64,000 nt of DNA from Streptomyces sp. NRRL S-340 (GTDB lineage Bacteria > Actinomycetota > Actinomycetes > Streptomycetales > Streptomycetaceae), in contig NZ_JOIY01000052.1 in NCBI RefSeq assembly GCF_000720185.1, positions 49,292-113,291 on the forward strand. The letters run 5' to 3'. Position numbers and translations under genes: made by a program. The first letter of the stretch is position 1; every line of letters starts with the position of its first letter. Shown here piece after piece: positions 8,444-16,712 of this stretch. The notes under the pieces are model-generated. The model was not told the origin of the DNA and ran no database searches. It saw nothing but the letters and a program-made list of their open reading frames with translations.

Positions 8444-8858
8444 GTCATGCGCTCCCTGTCGCTCGCCTACGTTCCGACACACTGTAGTGCCGTCCCGCCC
8501 GGCACCGGCCGGTCGAAGTTCCCCTCCCCCGGGGGACCGCCTTCCCGGGCCGGGCCATGTCTCCGTTCGAAGGGAAGACGCTCGATCCGGACCGGCAGGT
8601 TGCCAAAACCGGACGTGACCGATCTCAACCGGTCATCCGCGAAGCGCCGGCCAGGCACTTTTGGGGGCAGAGCCGACCAATCAAGATCACTTGCCGGTGG
8701 GCGGCGGGCAGGGTGTCGGTGGCAGGTGCGAGGATGCCTGCAGTACTGGCCGACGTGCCCGTGCGGCGGTGGGGGGAATGTCCGCGGTTGGGGGGCCGCG
8801 GAGCGGCATCGTCCCCTCCGGTTCGCGGGCGCCCGCGCAGAAGGGACCGCTGACGGCG
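8444..8858. other. Divergent intergenic region between pkaA-like and FHA/FtsK genes
   Basis: About 415 bp. The frame of the FHA gene stays open back to 8661, but that stretch is unlike the family and lacks a good ribosome-binding site. I see no RNA gene. A minus-strand TACAGT at 8481-8486 could be a -10 for the kinase. Confidence 0.5.
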
Positions 8859-11800
8859 ATGCAGATCCGGCTGACCGTCGTAGACCCGCTGGGCCCGCCC
8901 ACCCCCACGGCCCGGGGCCGCGCCGCGAGCCGTGACGTGCTGGTCACGGCGCCCGCGGGGACGGCCCTCGCCGCGGTGGCCTCCGCCCTCGCCGCCGCGG
9001 TCGCCGGGGACGCCGGGGCCGCCGAGCGGCCCGGCCGGGAGCCCGGCGCCGGCCCGGTGGTGCTGTACGCGGGTGCGGAGCGGCTGGACGCCCAGCGCTG
9101 CACGCTCGGCGAGCCCCCGCTGCTGGACGGCGCGGTGCTGTCCCTGGGCGCCCCCGCCCAACCCGAGGCGCACCCCGAGCTGGACGAGGCCCCGACCCAG
9201 CTGCACGTGATCGCGGGCCCGGACGCGGGCGGTGTCCACCTGCTGCACGGCGGCCAGATCACGGTCGGCCGTTCCGCCGACGCCGACGTCCCGCTCGACG
9301 ACCCCGACGTCTCCCGCGTGCACTGCGCGGTGACCGTGGCCCCCGACGGCCGGGTCTCGGTCGCCGACCTCGGCTCCACCAACGGCACCGCGCTGGACGG
9401 CCGGCCCGTGGACCGCCCGGTCCGCTTCGCCCCGGGCGCGCTGCTGCGCATCGGCGAGTCGGTGCTGCGCCTGACCCCGTCCGCGGGCCCGGCGGCCCGC
9501 AGGGAGACGGCCCCGGACGGCGAGGGCCACGCCCGGCTCGCGGGCCCCGCCCCCACGGACGCGCGGAGCGGCGGCCACCGCCCGGCAACGGGATCCTGGG
9601 ACCGTACGGAACCGGAAGCCCCCCGCCACCCGGGTGCGGAGGCGGAAGCCTTCCGGGACGCAGGACCGGGCGCCGGTTCAGGCTCCGGTCCGGGCGCGGC
9701 GACCGTGGCGGGGACCGGCACCGCCGCCTGGTCCGCCGGACAGGTCCCGGGGGCGGCGGCCCCGCACACCTGGGAGCGCGGACCGGCCGGCGCCCCCGCC
9801 GTACCCCCGCAGGGCCGCGCACCGCGGATCGAGAGCCGGGGCGGCGACACCCACGCGGGCCGGTCCGGAGTCGCCGGCTACCCCGGTGCCGCACCGGACC
9901 GGGACGGCTCCTCCGACGGCGGCGGGCGCAAGGGCACGCCCGTGCGGGGGACGGACGTGCCCCAGGCACTGCGCAGGCGCGGCGGGCTCGGCGCGTGGGC
10001 GCGGCGGCTGGCCGGCGGGCGCGGCGAGGCCGCGGCCCGTGGCGAGGCGTACGACGACACGGCGGCGGACGCGCCGGACGGGACCGCGCCCGGGCCCTGG
10101 GCGACGCCCCGGTCGCCTGAGACGTGGCCGGACCCGGCGGCGCTGCTGCTGACCGCGCTGGGTCCCGGCCCCCGGCTGTGGGAGCGCGGTCCGGGACACC
10201 CCGAGGCGCTGACGGTGCGCCTGGGCACCGCCGACCGCCCCGCGCCCGACGGCTCCGGACGGCTGCTGCCCGCGGTCCCGGTGACGGCTGACCTGCGCGA
10301 GGTGGGGGCGCTGGGCCTGGCCGGACCACGCGCCCGCCTGTCCGGGCTGGCCCGCGCGGTGCTGGCCCAGCTCGCCGCGCTGCACTCCCCCGACGCCCTG
10401 GAGATCGTGCTGCTCAGCACGGACCGCGCCCGTCCGGCACAGGAGCGGACGGCGGAGTGGTCCTGGCTCGGCTGGCTCCCCCATCTGCGGCCGGGCCACG
10501 GCCAGGACTGCCGGCTGCTCCTGGCCTACGACCGCGAGCAGGCCGCGGCCCGCACCGGCGAACTCCTGCGCCGCCTGGAGGACCACCTGGCGGACACCCG
10601 TGCCCCGGAGCCCGCGGCGATCCGCGCGGACCGCACCGAAGGCACCGCACCGGGCGGTGCACCGGGCGCCGGCGACGGGCCGGCCGCGCCGCACCCCGCC
10701 GGGGCCGTCCCCGCACCCGCCCCCGCGTCCGCCCACCGCCCCTCCTGGGCGCGTGAGGAGACGGCGTCCGGTCCGGCCGGCGGCTTCGCGGGTCCGTACA
10801 CCGTGGTCGTCGTCGACGGCGACCCCGGCGGCACCGCCGTGCGCGACGCGGTGGCCCGGCTGGCGCAGGAGGGTCCCCGCGCGGGGATCCACGTGATCTG
10901 CCTGGCGGAGGCGGCGGCCGCCACCGCGCCCGCGGTGCCGCAGGCCCACCAGGGGACGTACGAGAGGCCGTACGAGGAGCCCTACGAGGCCGCGCACGGC
11001 GGGCAGCCGCACCGAGGGGCGCACGGAGAGCCGTACCAAGGGGCCTACGAATACGAAGAGGCGTACGAGGCGGCGTGCGCGGCCTCGCCGGTGTTCCGGG
11101 AGTGCGGCGCCGTCGCGCTGCTCGGCGGTGACGTGGCGACCGCGCTGCGGCTGATGCGCGTCGCCCGCTCCGGCGGCCGGGCGCGGCGGCCCGTGGCCCC
11201 GGGCACCGTGGCCGTCGTCGACGCGGTGTCCCCGGCGTGGGCCGAGCGGTTCGCGCGGGCGCTGGCACCGCTGCGGTCGGCGGAGACAGCGGCCGGGAAC
11301 CGGCCGGCGCGGGTGTCGGCGCCGCTGCCGCTGTCGGCGCGGCTGCTGGACGAACTGGGGCTGGCCCGCGCCACCCCGGCCTCGTTGCAGGCCCGCTGGG
11401 CGGACGCGGCCGACGACGCCACGGCCCTCGGCGGCCGGGCCTGGGCGATACTCGGGGCCGGTCCGCGCGGACCGGTCTGCGCCGACCTCGTGGCCGACGG
11501 GCCGCACCTGCTGGTCGAGGGGCCGGCGGGCAGCGGCCGTACGGAACTGCTGCGTTCGGTGGTGGCGTCGCTGGCCGCCGCCGAGCGCCCGGACCGCCTG
11601 GGCATCGTGCTGGTGGACGGCCGGGACGGCACCGGCACCGCCGGCGGGCCCGGGGAGGGTCTGCGGGTGTGTACGGACGTACCGCACGTGACGACGCACC
11701 TCACCGCCAACGACCCGGTGCGGATGCGGGAGTTCGCCCAGTCGCTGAGCGCCGAGCTGAAGCGGCGGGCCGAGCTGCTGGGGCTGGCGGACTTCGCCGA

Positions 11801-12524
11801 GTGGCACGGGCGGCGGGGGCTGTCCGGCCGGGTCGTCGCCCAGCGCTCCGGGCCGCCGGGCCCGGGGAGCGGCCCGGCGACGGGAGCGGGCGCGGACGAC
11901 ATCGACACCCCGCCCAGCTCCACACTGCGGCTGCGGCCCGCGGCGGCGCGGGCCCGGACCGAGGCGGCACCCCCGCTGCCCCGGCTCGTCGTGGTCGTGG
12001 ACGACCTGGACGCCCTGGTCTCCCCGGCGCTGGGTTCGCCCGGCCGGCCCGCCGCCGGGTCCGTGATACGCGCGCTGGAGGCGGTGGCCCGGGACGGCGA
12101 GCGGCTCGGCGTCCACCTGGTGGCGGCCACCGCCCCGGGAGGCCGTACGGCGCAGACGGAACCGGTCCGCCGGGCCTCGCTGCGCGTCGTCCTCGACCCG
12201 CCGGAGTCCGGGCCCGGGGCGGCCGGGCCGCTGGAGCGGCCGGGCGGCGCCGGCGGCCGGCCGGCGCCGGGGCGGGGCCGGCTGACCGCCGCCGACGGCC
12301 GGGTGACGCCGTTCCAGGGCGGCCGGGTCACGGGCCGCATCCCGCGGACGGCGACCCAGCGCCCCACGGTGGTGCCGCTGGAGTGGCAGCGCATGGGCGA
12401 CCCGCCCACCCGCCGTTCGGTGCGCGAGCTGGGCAACGGCCCGACGGATCTGGCCCTGCTGGCGAGCGCGTTGGAGCGGGCGGCGCGGGAGGTGGCCGCG
12501 GCCCGGGTGCCGTCCCTGATCTGA
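8859..12524 (+). CDS. FHA domain-containing FtsK/SpoIIIE-like ATPase (1221 aa)
   Basis: Large cytoplasmic protein. Residues 1-105 form a small N-terminal domain. An FHA domain follows (about 110-205) with the phosphothreonine-binding core GRSADADVPL, SRVHC and GSTNGT. After a long Pro/Gly/Ala-rich disordered linker come FtsK/SpoIIIE-type modules. One near residue 890 has Walker A GPAGSGRT and a Walker B-like hydrophobic-Asp run (LVVVVDDLDAL). An earlier degenerate module around residues 430-750 has no visible Walker A. A Tyr/Glu-rich stretch (YERPYEEPYEA and similar) interrupts it at about 700-735. Such FHA-FtsK fusions resemble the motor of type VII-like secretion or DNA/protein translocation systems. 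ATG at 8859 has AGGGAC 10 nt upstream. No TM segments, so any membrane link would need partners. The specific function is unknown. Confidence 0.8.
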   Translation: MQIRLTVVDPLGPPTPTARGRAASRDVLVTAPAGTALAAVASALAAAVAGDAGAAERPGREPGAGPVVLYAGAERLDAQRCTLGEPPLLDGAVLSLGAPAQPEAHPELDEAPTQLHVIAGPDAGGVHLLHGGQITVGRSADADVPLDDPDVSRVHCAVTVAPDGRVSVADLGSTNGTALDGRPVDRPVRFAPGALLRIGESVLRLTPSAGPAARRETAPDGEGHARLAGPAPTDARSGGHRPATGSWDRTEPEAPRHPGAEAEAFRDAGPGAGSGSGPGAATVAGTGTAAWSAGQVPGAAAPHTWERGPAGAPAVPPQGRAPRIESRGGDTHAGRSGVAGYPGAAPDRDGSSDGGGRKGTPVRGTDVPQALRRRGGLGAWARRLAGGRGEAAARGEAYDDTAADAPDGTAPGPWATPRSPETWPDPAALLLTALGPGPRLWERGPGHPEALTVRLGTADRPAPDGSGRLLPAVPVTADLREVGALGLAGPRARLSGLARAVLAQLAALHSPDALEIVLLSTDRARPAQERTAEWSWLGWLPHLRPGHGQDCRLLLAYDREQAAARTGELLRRLEDHLADTRAPEPAAIRADRTEGTAPGGAPGAGDGPAAPHPAGAVPAPAPASAHRPSWAREETASGPAGGFAGPYTVVVVDGDPGGTAVRDAVARLAQEGPRAGIHVICLAEAAAATAPAVPQAHQGTYERPYEEPYEAAHGGQPHRGAHGEPYQGAYEYEEAYEAACAASPVFRECGAVALLGGDVATALRLMRVARSGGRARRPVAPGTVAVVDAVSPAWAERFARALAPLRSAETAAGNRPARVSAPLPLSARLLDELGLARATPASLQARWADAADDATALGGRAWAILGAGPRGPVCADLVADGPHLLVEGPAGSGRTELLRSVVASLAAAERPDRLGIVLVDGRDGTGTAGGPGEGLRVCTDVPHVTTHLTANDPVRMREFAQSLSAELKRRAELLGLADFAEWHGRRGLSGRVVAQRSGPPGPGSGPATGAGADDIDTPPSSTLRLRPAAARARTEAAPPLPRLVVVVDDLDALVSPALGSPGRPAAGSVIRALEAVARDGERLGVHLVAATAPGGRTAQTEPVRRASLRVVLDPPESGPGAAGPLERPGGAGGRPAPGRGRLTAADGRVTPFQGGRVTGRIPRTATQRPTVVPLEWQRMGDPPTRRSVRELGNGPTDLALLASALERAAREVAAARVPSLI

Positions 12525-12642
12525 GGGCCGCCCCGGTGCCGTCCGGTGCCGCGCCGAGCCGTGCGCGTCCCGCTCCCGGACCGCCGCCCTGACGCTCCGT
12601 CACGACCTCATCACGATCACGGGGTTGAGGCGGGGGGCGCTC

Positions 12643-12671
12643 TTGCCGACATCCGGACCCCGGCGTAGGAC
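12643..12671 (+). promoter_or_regulatory. Sigma-70/HrdB-like promoter for the sugar ABC transporter operon
   Basis: TTGCCG at 12643-12648 and TAGGAC at 12666-12671 are separated by exactly 17 nt. The predicted transcription start is near 12678, leaving a leader of about 50 nt before the binding-protein gene. Pattern match only. Confidence 0.5.
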
Positions 12672-12726
12672 AGTGCAGCACGGGACAGCGCTCGGACGTT
12701 CGACGAGTACGAAGAACGGGGCAGTG

Positions 12727-14181
12727 ATGCACAGCAGGCGCAGCACCATCCGGACAGACAGACCCATCAGCCCGGCGGGAACCGGCAGACCCGCGCGGCC
12801 CGCCGGGGCCGGCCGTGCGGCCAGGGCGGCGGCGGTCCTCGCCGCCGGCGCACTGGCCCTCTCCCTGACCGCGTGCGGCGGTTCGGGCGACGACAAGAAG
12901 GCCGACGGTCCGAGCAGCAGTGGCACCGGCGGGGACGCGGGCAGCGGCGCGACCGTCACCCTGCCCAAGCTGGACGGCGCGTCCCTGGAGGTCGCCGCCG
13001 TCTGGACGGGTGCCGAGCAGGCCAACTTCAAGAAGGTCCTCGCGGAGTTCACCAGGCGCACCGGCGCCAAGGTCACCTTCGTCCCCGCGCAGGACCCGAT
13101 CATCAACTTCCTCGGTTCGAAGATCGCGGGCGGTCAGCCGCCGGACGTGGCGCTGCTCCCGCAGCCGGGCGCCATCAAGCAGGCCGTGGACAAGAAGTGG
13201 GCCAAACCGCTCGGCCCCGAGGCGCAGGCGCAGCTCGCCAAGAACTACTCGCAGGGCTGGCAGGACATCGGCAAGGTCGGCGGCAAGCAGTACGGCGCCT
13301 ACTACAAGGCCGCCAACAAGTCGCTGATCTGGTACAACGCCAAGGTCCTGGAGGGTGCGGGGGCGAGCGAGCCCAAGACGTGGAAGGACCTGCTGACCAC
13401 CGCGCAGGCGGTCTACGACTCCGGGGTCACCCCGTTCTCGGTCGGCGGCGCCGACGGCTGGACGCTGACCGACTGGTTCGAGAACGTCTACCTGTCCCAG
13501 GCGGGCCCCCAGAAGTACGACCAGCTCGCCCAGCACAAGATCAAGTGGACGGATCCGTCGGTCAAGCAGGCGCTCACCACGCTCGCGCAGATCTGGTCCA
13601 AGAAGGACTACATCGCGGGCGGTCAGAGCGGCGCGCTCCAGGTCGAGTTCCCGGCCTCCGTCACCCAGACCTTCACCGGCGGCGACCAGCCGAAGGCCGC
13701 CATGGTCTACGAGGGCGACTTCGCGCAGGTCAACATCGGTGAGACCAAGGCGAAGGTGGGCACCGACGCGAAGGTGTTCCCGTTCCCGGCCGTGGGCGCC
13801 ACCGCGCCGGTGGTCTCCGGCGGCGACGCGGCGGTGATCCTCAAGGACTCCAAGGCGGCGCAGGCCCTGGTGACGTTCCTGGCCTCGCCGGACGCGGCGA
13901 CGATCCAGGCGAAGCTCGGCGGCTACCTGTCCCCGAACAAGAACGTCCCGGAGTCGGCGTACCCGAACGAGGTGCAGCGCAAGATCGCCAAGGCGCTGAT
14001 CGGGTCCGGCGACGACTTCCGCTTCGACATGTCCGACCAGGCCCCGCAGGCCTTCGGCGGCACCCCCGGCAAGGGCGAGTGGAAGGACCTCCAGGACTTC
14101 CTGAAGAACCCCTCGGACGTCGCGGGCACCCAGGCGAAGCTGGAGAAGGACGCCGCGGCGGCCTACGGCGGCGGAAGCTGA
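12727..14181 (+). CDS. Sugar ABC transporter substrate-binding lipoprotein
   Basis: Extracytoplasmic family 1 solute-binding protein of 484 residues that captures a sugar or oligosaccharide for the permeases that follow. It has an unusually long, Arg-rich N-region, a hydrophobic stretch (AAVLAAGALALSL) and a lipobox LTAC with lipidated Cys50, then a Gly/Ser/Asp linker. The mature domain shows the family 1 pattern, e.g. VTFVPAQDPIINFLGSKIAG, PDVALLPQPG, ADGWTLTDWFENVYL and a C-terminal GGYLSPNK. ATG 12727 is preceded by only a weak Shine-Dalgarno sequence; GTG at 12724 is the alternative. The permease gene starts 8 nt after the stop. The ligand cannot be told from sequence; alpha-glucosides are one possibility. 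Confidence 0.9.
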   Translation: MHSRRSTIRTDRPISPAGTGRPARPAGAGRAARAAAVLAAGALALSLTACGGSGDDKKADGPSSSGTGGDAGSGATVTLPKLDGASLEVAAVWTGAEQANFKKVLAEFTRRTGAKVTFVPAQDPIINFLGSKIAGGQPPDVALLPQPGAIKQAVDKKWAKPLGPEAQAQLAKNYSQGWQDIGKVGGKQYGAYYKAANKSLIWYNAKVLEGAGASEPKTWKDLLTTAQAVYDSGVTPFSVGGADGWTLTDWFENVYLSQAGPQKYDQLAQHKIKWTDPSVKQALTTLAQIWSKKDYIAGGQSGALQVEFPASVTQTFTGGDQPKAAMVYEGDFAQVNIGETKAKVGTDAKVFPFPAVGATAPVVSGGDAAVILKDSKAAQALVTFLASPDAATIQAKLGGYLSPNKNVPESAYPNEVQRKIAKALIGSGDDFRFDMSDQAPQAFGGTPGKGEWKDLQDFLKNPSDVAGTQAKLEKDAAAAYGGGS

Positions 14182-14188
14182 CCCGGCG

Positions 14189-15541
14189 ATGACGTCGGCA
14201 GCCGCGGAGGGTGCCGCCGCACGGACGGCGCCGCCCTCCTCCCCTTCCCCGCGCAAGAGCGTGACCGGCACCCGCAGGACCGTGGCGGTCCTCTTCCTGC
14301 TGCCCGCCCTGGTGCTGCTCGGCGCGCTCGTGGTCTACCCGATCGGGTACTCCCTCGTCCGCAGCTTCTACGACTCCTCCGGCCACGGCTTCACGGGGTT
14401 CGACAACTACAAGGCCCTGTTCACCGACGACGGCATCCGCACCGCGCTGAAGAACAACGTCATCTGGGTGGTGGTCGCGCCCGCGGTCGCCACCGCGCTC
14501 GGCCTGATCTTCGCGGTGCTGACCGAACGGGTGCGCTGGGGCACGGCGTTCAAGCTGGTCGTCTTCATGCCGATGGCGATCTCGATGCTGGCGGCCGGGA
14601 TCATCTTCCGGCTGGTGTACGACCAGGACCCGGACAAGGGCGTCGCCAACGCGGTGTGGGTCGGCGTCCACGACACGTTCGCGCAGTCGTCGGCGTTCCC
14701 GAAGGCCCACCCGGGCCGGAACTCGCCGCTCAAGCCCGACCACGGCGGCTTCCTCACCACGAGCCCGGTGCACACGGGCCAGTCGGTGGCGCTGCCGCTG
14801 GTCGGCGTCGCCCCCGACCGGATGCCGGACGGTGCGAAGAAGGCCGCCCCGGCACCGGCCGAGCCGGGGAAGGTCACCGGCACCACCTGGCAGGACTTCA
14901 CGCGCGGCAAGGGCGTCGGCCGGCTCGGCGCGGTGGACCCGTCCGAGCAGGGCTACGCCGGGATGCGGATCGAGGCGGTCAAGGACGGCAAGGTGGTGGC
15001 CGGCACGAAGGCCGCCTCCGACGGCACGTTCACGCTGCCCGCCTCGGCCGACGGGGCGCTGCTGCGGCTGCCCGCGAGCAACTTCAAGGAGCCGTACAAC
15101 GGCGTCGACTGGCTCGGTCCCTCGCTGGTCACCCCGGCCGTCATCGGCGCCTACGTGTGGATGTGGGCCGGGTTCGCGATGGTGCTGATCGCGGCGGGGC
15201 TCGCGGGCGTGCCGCGGGAGCTGCTGGAGGCGGCCCGCGTGGACGGTGCGAGCGAATGGCAGGTGTTCCGCAGGATCACCGTGCCGCTGCTCGCCCCGGT
15301 GCTCGCGGTCGTCGCGGTCACCCTGATGATCAACGTGCTGAAGATCTTCGACCTGGTCTTCATCATCGCCCCCGGCTCCTCGCAGGACGACGCCAACGTG
15401 CTCGCCCTGGAGCTGTACCGCAAGGGCTTCTCGGAGGGCCGCCCGGGCGTGGCCAGCGCGATCTCGGTGTTCCTCCTGCTGCTGGTGATCCCGGTGATGG
15501 TGTTCAACATGCGGCGGCTGCGGCGGGAGGTGCGGCGATGA
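14189..15541 (+). CDS. Sugar ABC transporter permease (MalF-type) with large extracytoplasmic insert
   Basis: Inner-membrane subunit of 450 residues, longer than the roughly 300 usual for actinobacterial MalF-type permeases. TM1 is at about 30-52. The conserved EAA loop lies near the C-terminus (EAARVDGASEWQVFRRITVP) and contacts the ATPase. The extra length is a hydrophilic insert of about 150 residues (about 155-305) between membrane segments, rich in Pro, Lys and Gly, predicted outside. It recalls the extracytoplasmic P2 domain of E. coli MalF, which touches the binding protein, though I see no sequence similarity. It ends in MRRLRREVRR, whose coding bases are duplicated 92 bp downstream. 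Confidence 0.88.
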   Translation: MTSAAAEGAAARTAPPSSPSPRKSVTGTRRTVAVLFLLPALVLLGALVVYPIGYSLVRSFYDSSGHGFTGFDNYKALFTDDGIRTALKNNVIWVVVAPAVATALGLIFAVLTERVRWGTAFKLVVFMPMAISMLAAGIIFRLVYDQDPDKGVANAVWVGVHDTFAQSSAFPKAHPGRNSPLKPDHGGFLTTSPVHTGQSVALPLVGVAPDRMPDGAKKAAPAPAEPGKVTGTTWQDFTRGKGVGRLGAVDPSEQGYAGMRIEAVKDGKVVAGTKAASDGTFTLPASADGALLRLPASNFKEPYNGVDWLGPSLVTPAVIGAYVWMWAGFAMVLIAAGLAGVPRELLEAARVDGASEWQVFRRITVPLLAPVLAVVAVTLMINVLKIFDLVFIIAPGSSQDDANVLALELYRKGFSEGRPGVASAISVFLLLLVIPVMVFNMRRLRREVRR

Positions 15542-15633
15542 GGGGGCCTCACGCTCACTGCCGGGGGTCCGGGGGGCGCCCCCCGGATGGACACAGCGAC
15601 ATGCGGCGGCTGCGGCGGGAGGTGCGGCGATGA
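15507..15633. repeat. 35-bp direct repeat flanking a palindromic insert between permease genes
   Basis: Bases 15507-15541 and 15599-15633 are identical over 35 bp and include the last ten codons, the stop of the first permease and an ATGA motif. The 57 bp between them hold a perfect 20-bp G/C palindrome (15568-15587). The second copy provides the GGGAGG Shine-Dalgarno sequence and ATG of the next gene. It looks like insertion of a small palindromic (REP/MITE-like) element with duplication, rebuilding the original stop-start overlap. Confidence 0.85.
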
Positions 15634-16541
15634 CGACCGAGGCCGTCACGAAGGCGCGGGCGGTGCCCGCGGCGCGGCCCGCCGGGGCCCGGCAGCCGCT
15701 CGGCTCCCGGCTCGCGGAGATCGCCGGCGGGGGCCTGGTCCGGGTGTTCCTGATCCTGGTGGGCCTGTTCTGGCTGGTGCCGACGATCGGCCTGCTGCTG
15801 TCGTCGCTGCGCTCACCGCAGGACATGAGCACCGGCGGCTGGTGGACGGTGTTCACCAAGCCCTCGCAGCTCACCTTCGACAGCTACCAGAAGCTGCTGG
15901 AGAACGGCGACATCACCAACTCCCTCCTGAACACCGTCCTGATCACGGTCCCCGCGACCGTGCTCGTCGTGGTGGTCGGCTCGCTGGCGGCCTACGCGTT
16001 CGCGTGGATGGAGTTCCCGGGCCGCGACTGGTGGTTCCTGGCCGTGGTCGGCCTGCTGGTCGTGCCCGTGCAGGTGGCGCTCATCCCCATCGCCGAACTG
16101 TTCGGCAAGCTGGGCCTGTTCGGCACCATCTTCGGGGTGATCCTGTTCCACACCGGCTACGGCCTGCCGTTCGCGGTGTTCCTGCTGCGGAACTTCTTCG
16201 CGGAGATCCCGCGCGAGCTGCTGGAGGCCGCCCGCCTCGACGGCGCCGGTGAACTGCGCCTGTTCGCACGGGTGGTGATGCCGCTGGGCGGTCCCGCCAT
16301 CGCGAGCCTGGGCATCTTCCAGTTCCTGTGGGTGTGGAACGACATGCTCGTCGCGCTGGTGTTCACCAAGTCCGGCACCCAGCCGATCACGGTGGCCCTG
16401 CAGACGCAGGTACGGCAGTTCGGCAACAACGTCGACGTCCTGGCGCCGGGCGCGTTCATCTCGATGGTGATCCCGCTGGCCGTGTTCTTCGCCTTCCAGC
16501 GGCAGTTCGTCTCCGGCGTGATGGCGGGCGCCGTCAAGTAG
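15630..16541 (+). CDS. Sugar ABC transporter permease (MalG-type)
   Basis: Second inner-membrane subunit, 303 residues, of normal length. TM segments are at about 32-55, 95-120, 130-150, 160-182, 215-237 and 270-290. The EAA loop (ELLEAARLDGAGELRLFARV) is conserved and the C-terminus (FQRQFVSGVMAGAVK) is typical of MalG-like permeases. Translation starts at an ATG inside the duplicated 35-bp sequence, with GGGAGG 7 nt upstream. No ATPase gene follows. In Streptomyces such importers commonly share the ATPase MsiK encoded elsewhere (known), so this operon is probably complete as it stands. Confidence 0.92.
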   Translation: MTTEAVTKARAVPAARPAGARQPLGSRLAEIAGGGLVRVFLILVGLFWLVPTIGLLLSSLRSPQDMSTGGWWTVFTKPSQLTFDSYQKLLENGDITNSLLNTVLITVPATVLVVVVGSLAAYAFAWMEFPGRDWWFLAVVGLLVVPVQVALIPIAELFGKLGLFGTIFGVILFHTGYGLPFAVFLLRNFFAEIPRELLEAARLDGAGELRLFARVVMPLGGPAIASLGIFQFLWVWNDMLVALVFTKSGTQPITVALQTQVRQFGNNVDVLAPGAFISMVIPLAVFFAFQRQFVSGVMAGAVK

Positions 16542-16572
16542 CCGCCGCGCACGCGGCGGACCACGCGCCCCT

Positions 16573-16600
16573 GGGGGCGGACCGACACCGGTCCGCCCCC
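16573..16600 (+). terminator. Terminator of the sugar ABC transporter operon
   Basis: A 12-bp perfect stem (GGGGGCGGACCG with its complement) with a 4-nt loop, followed by TTCCGTT, 31 nt after the stop codon. Confidence 0.75.
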
Positions 16601-16712
16601 TTCCGTTCACCCACGATCCCCCATATGCCGTAGCGAACCGTAACCAATTCACCCCATCGGCCGTTTCCGGGCACGGCAGCACCGACCGCCCGCGCGACCC
16701 TTGGATGCCCCG

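Noticed and set aside
8661..8858. N-terminal extension of the FHA/FtsK gene from 8661
   Set aside because: The extra 66 residues have no conserved pattern and no ribosome-binding site, whereas ATG 8859 has one.
16681..16712. ATG at 16705 as start of the first GT2-TagF gene
   Set aside because: It is in a different frame from the conserved RFSVIVP motif; only TTG codons are in frame.
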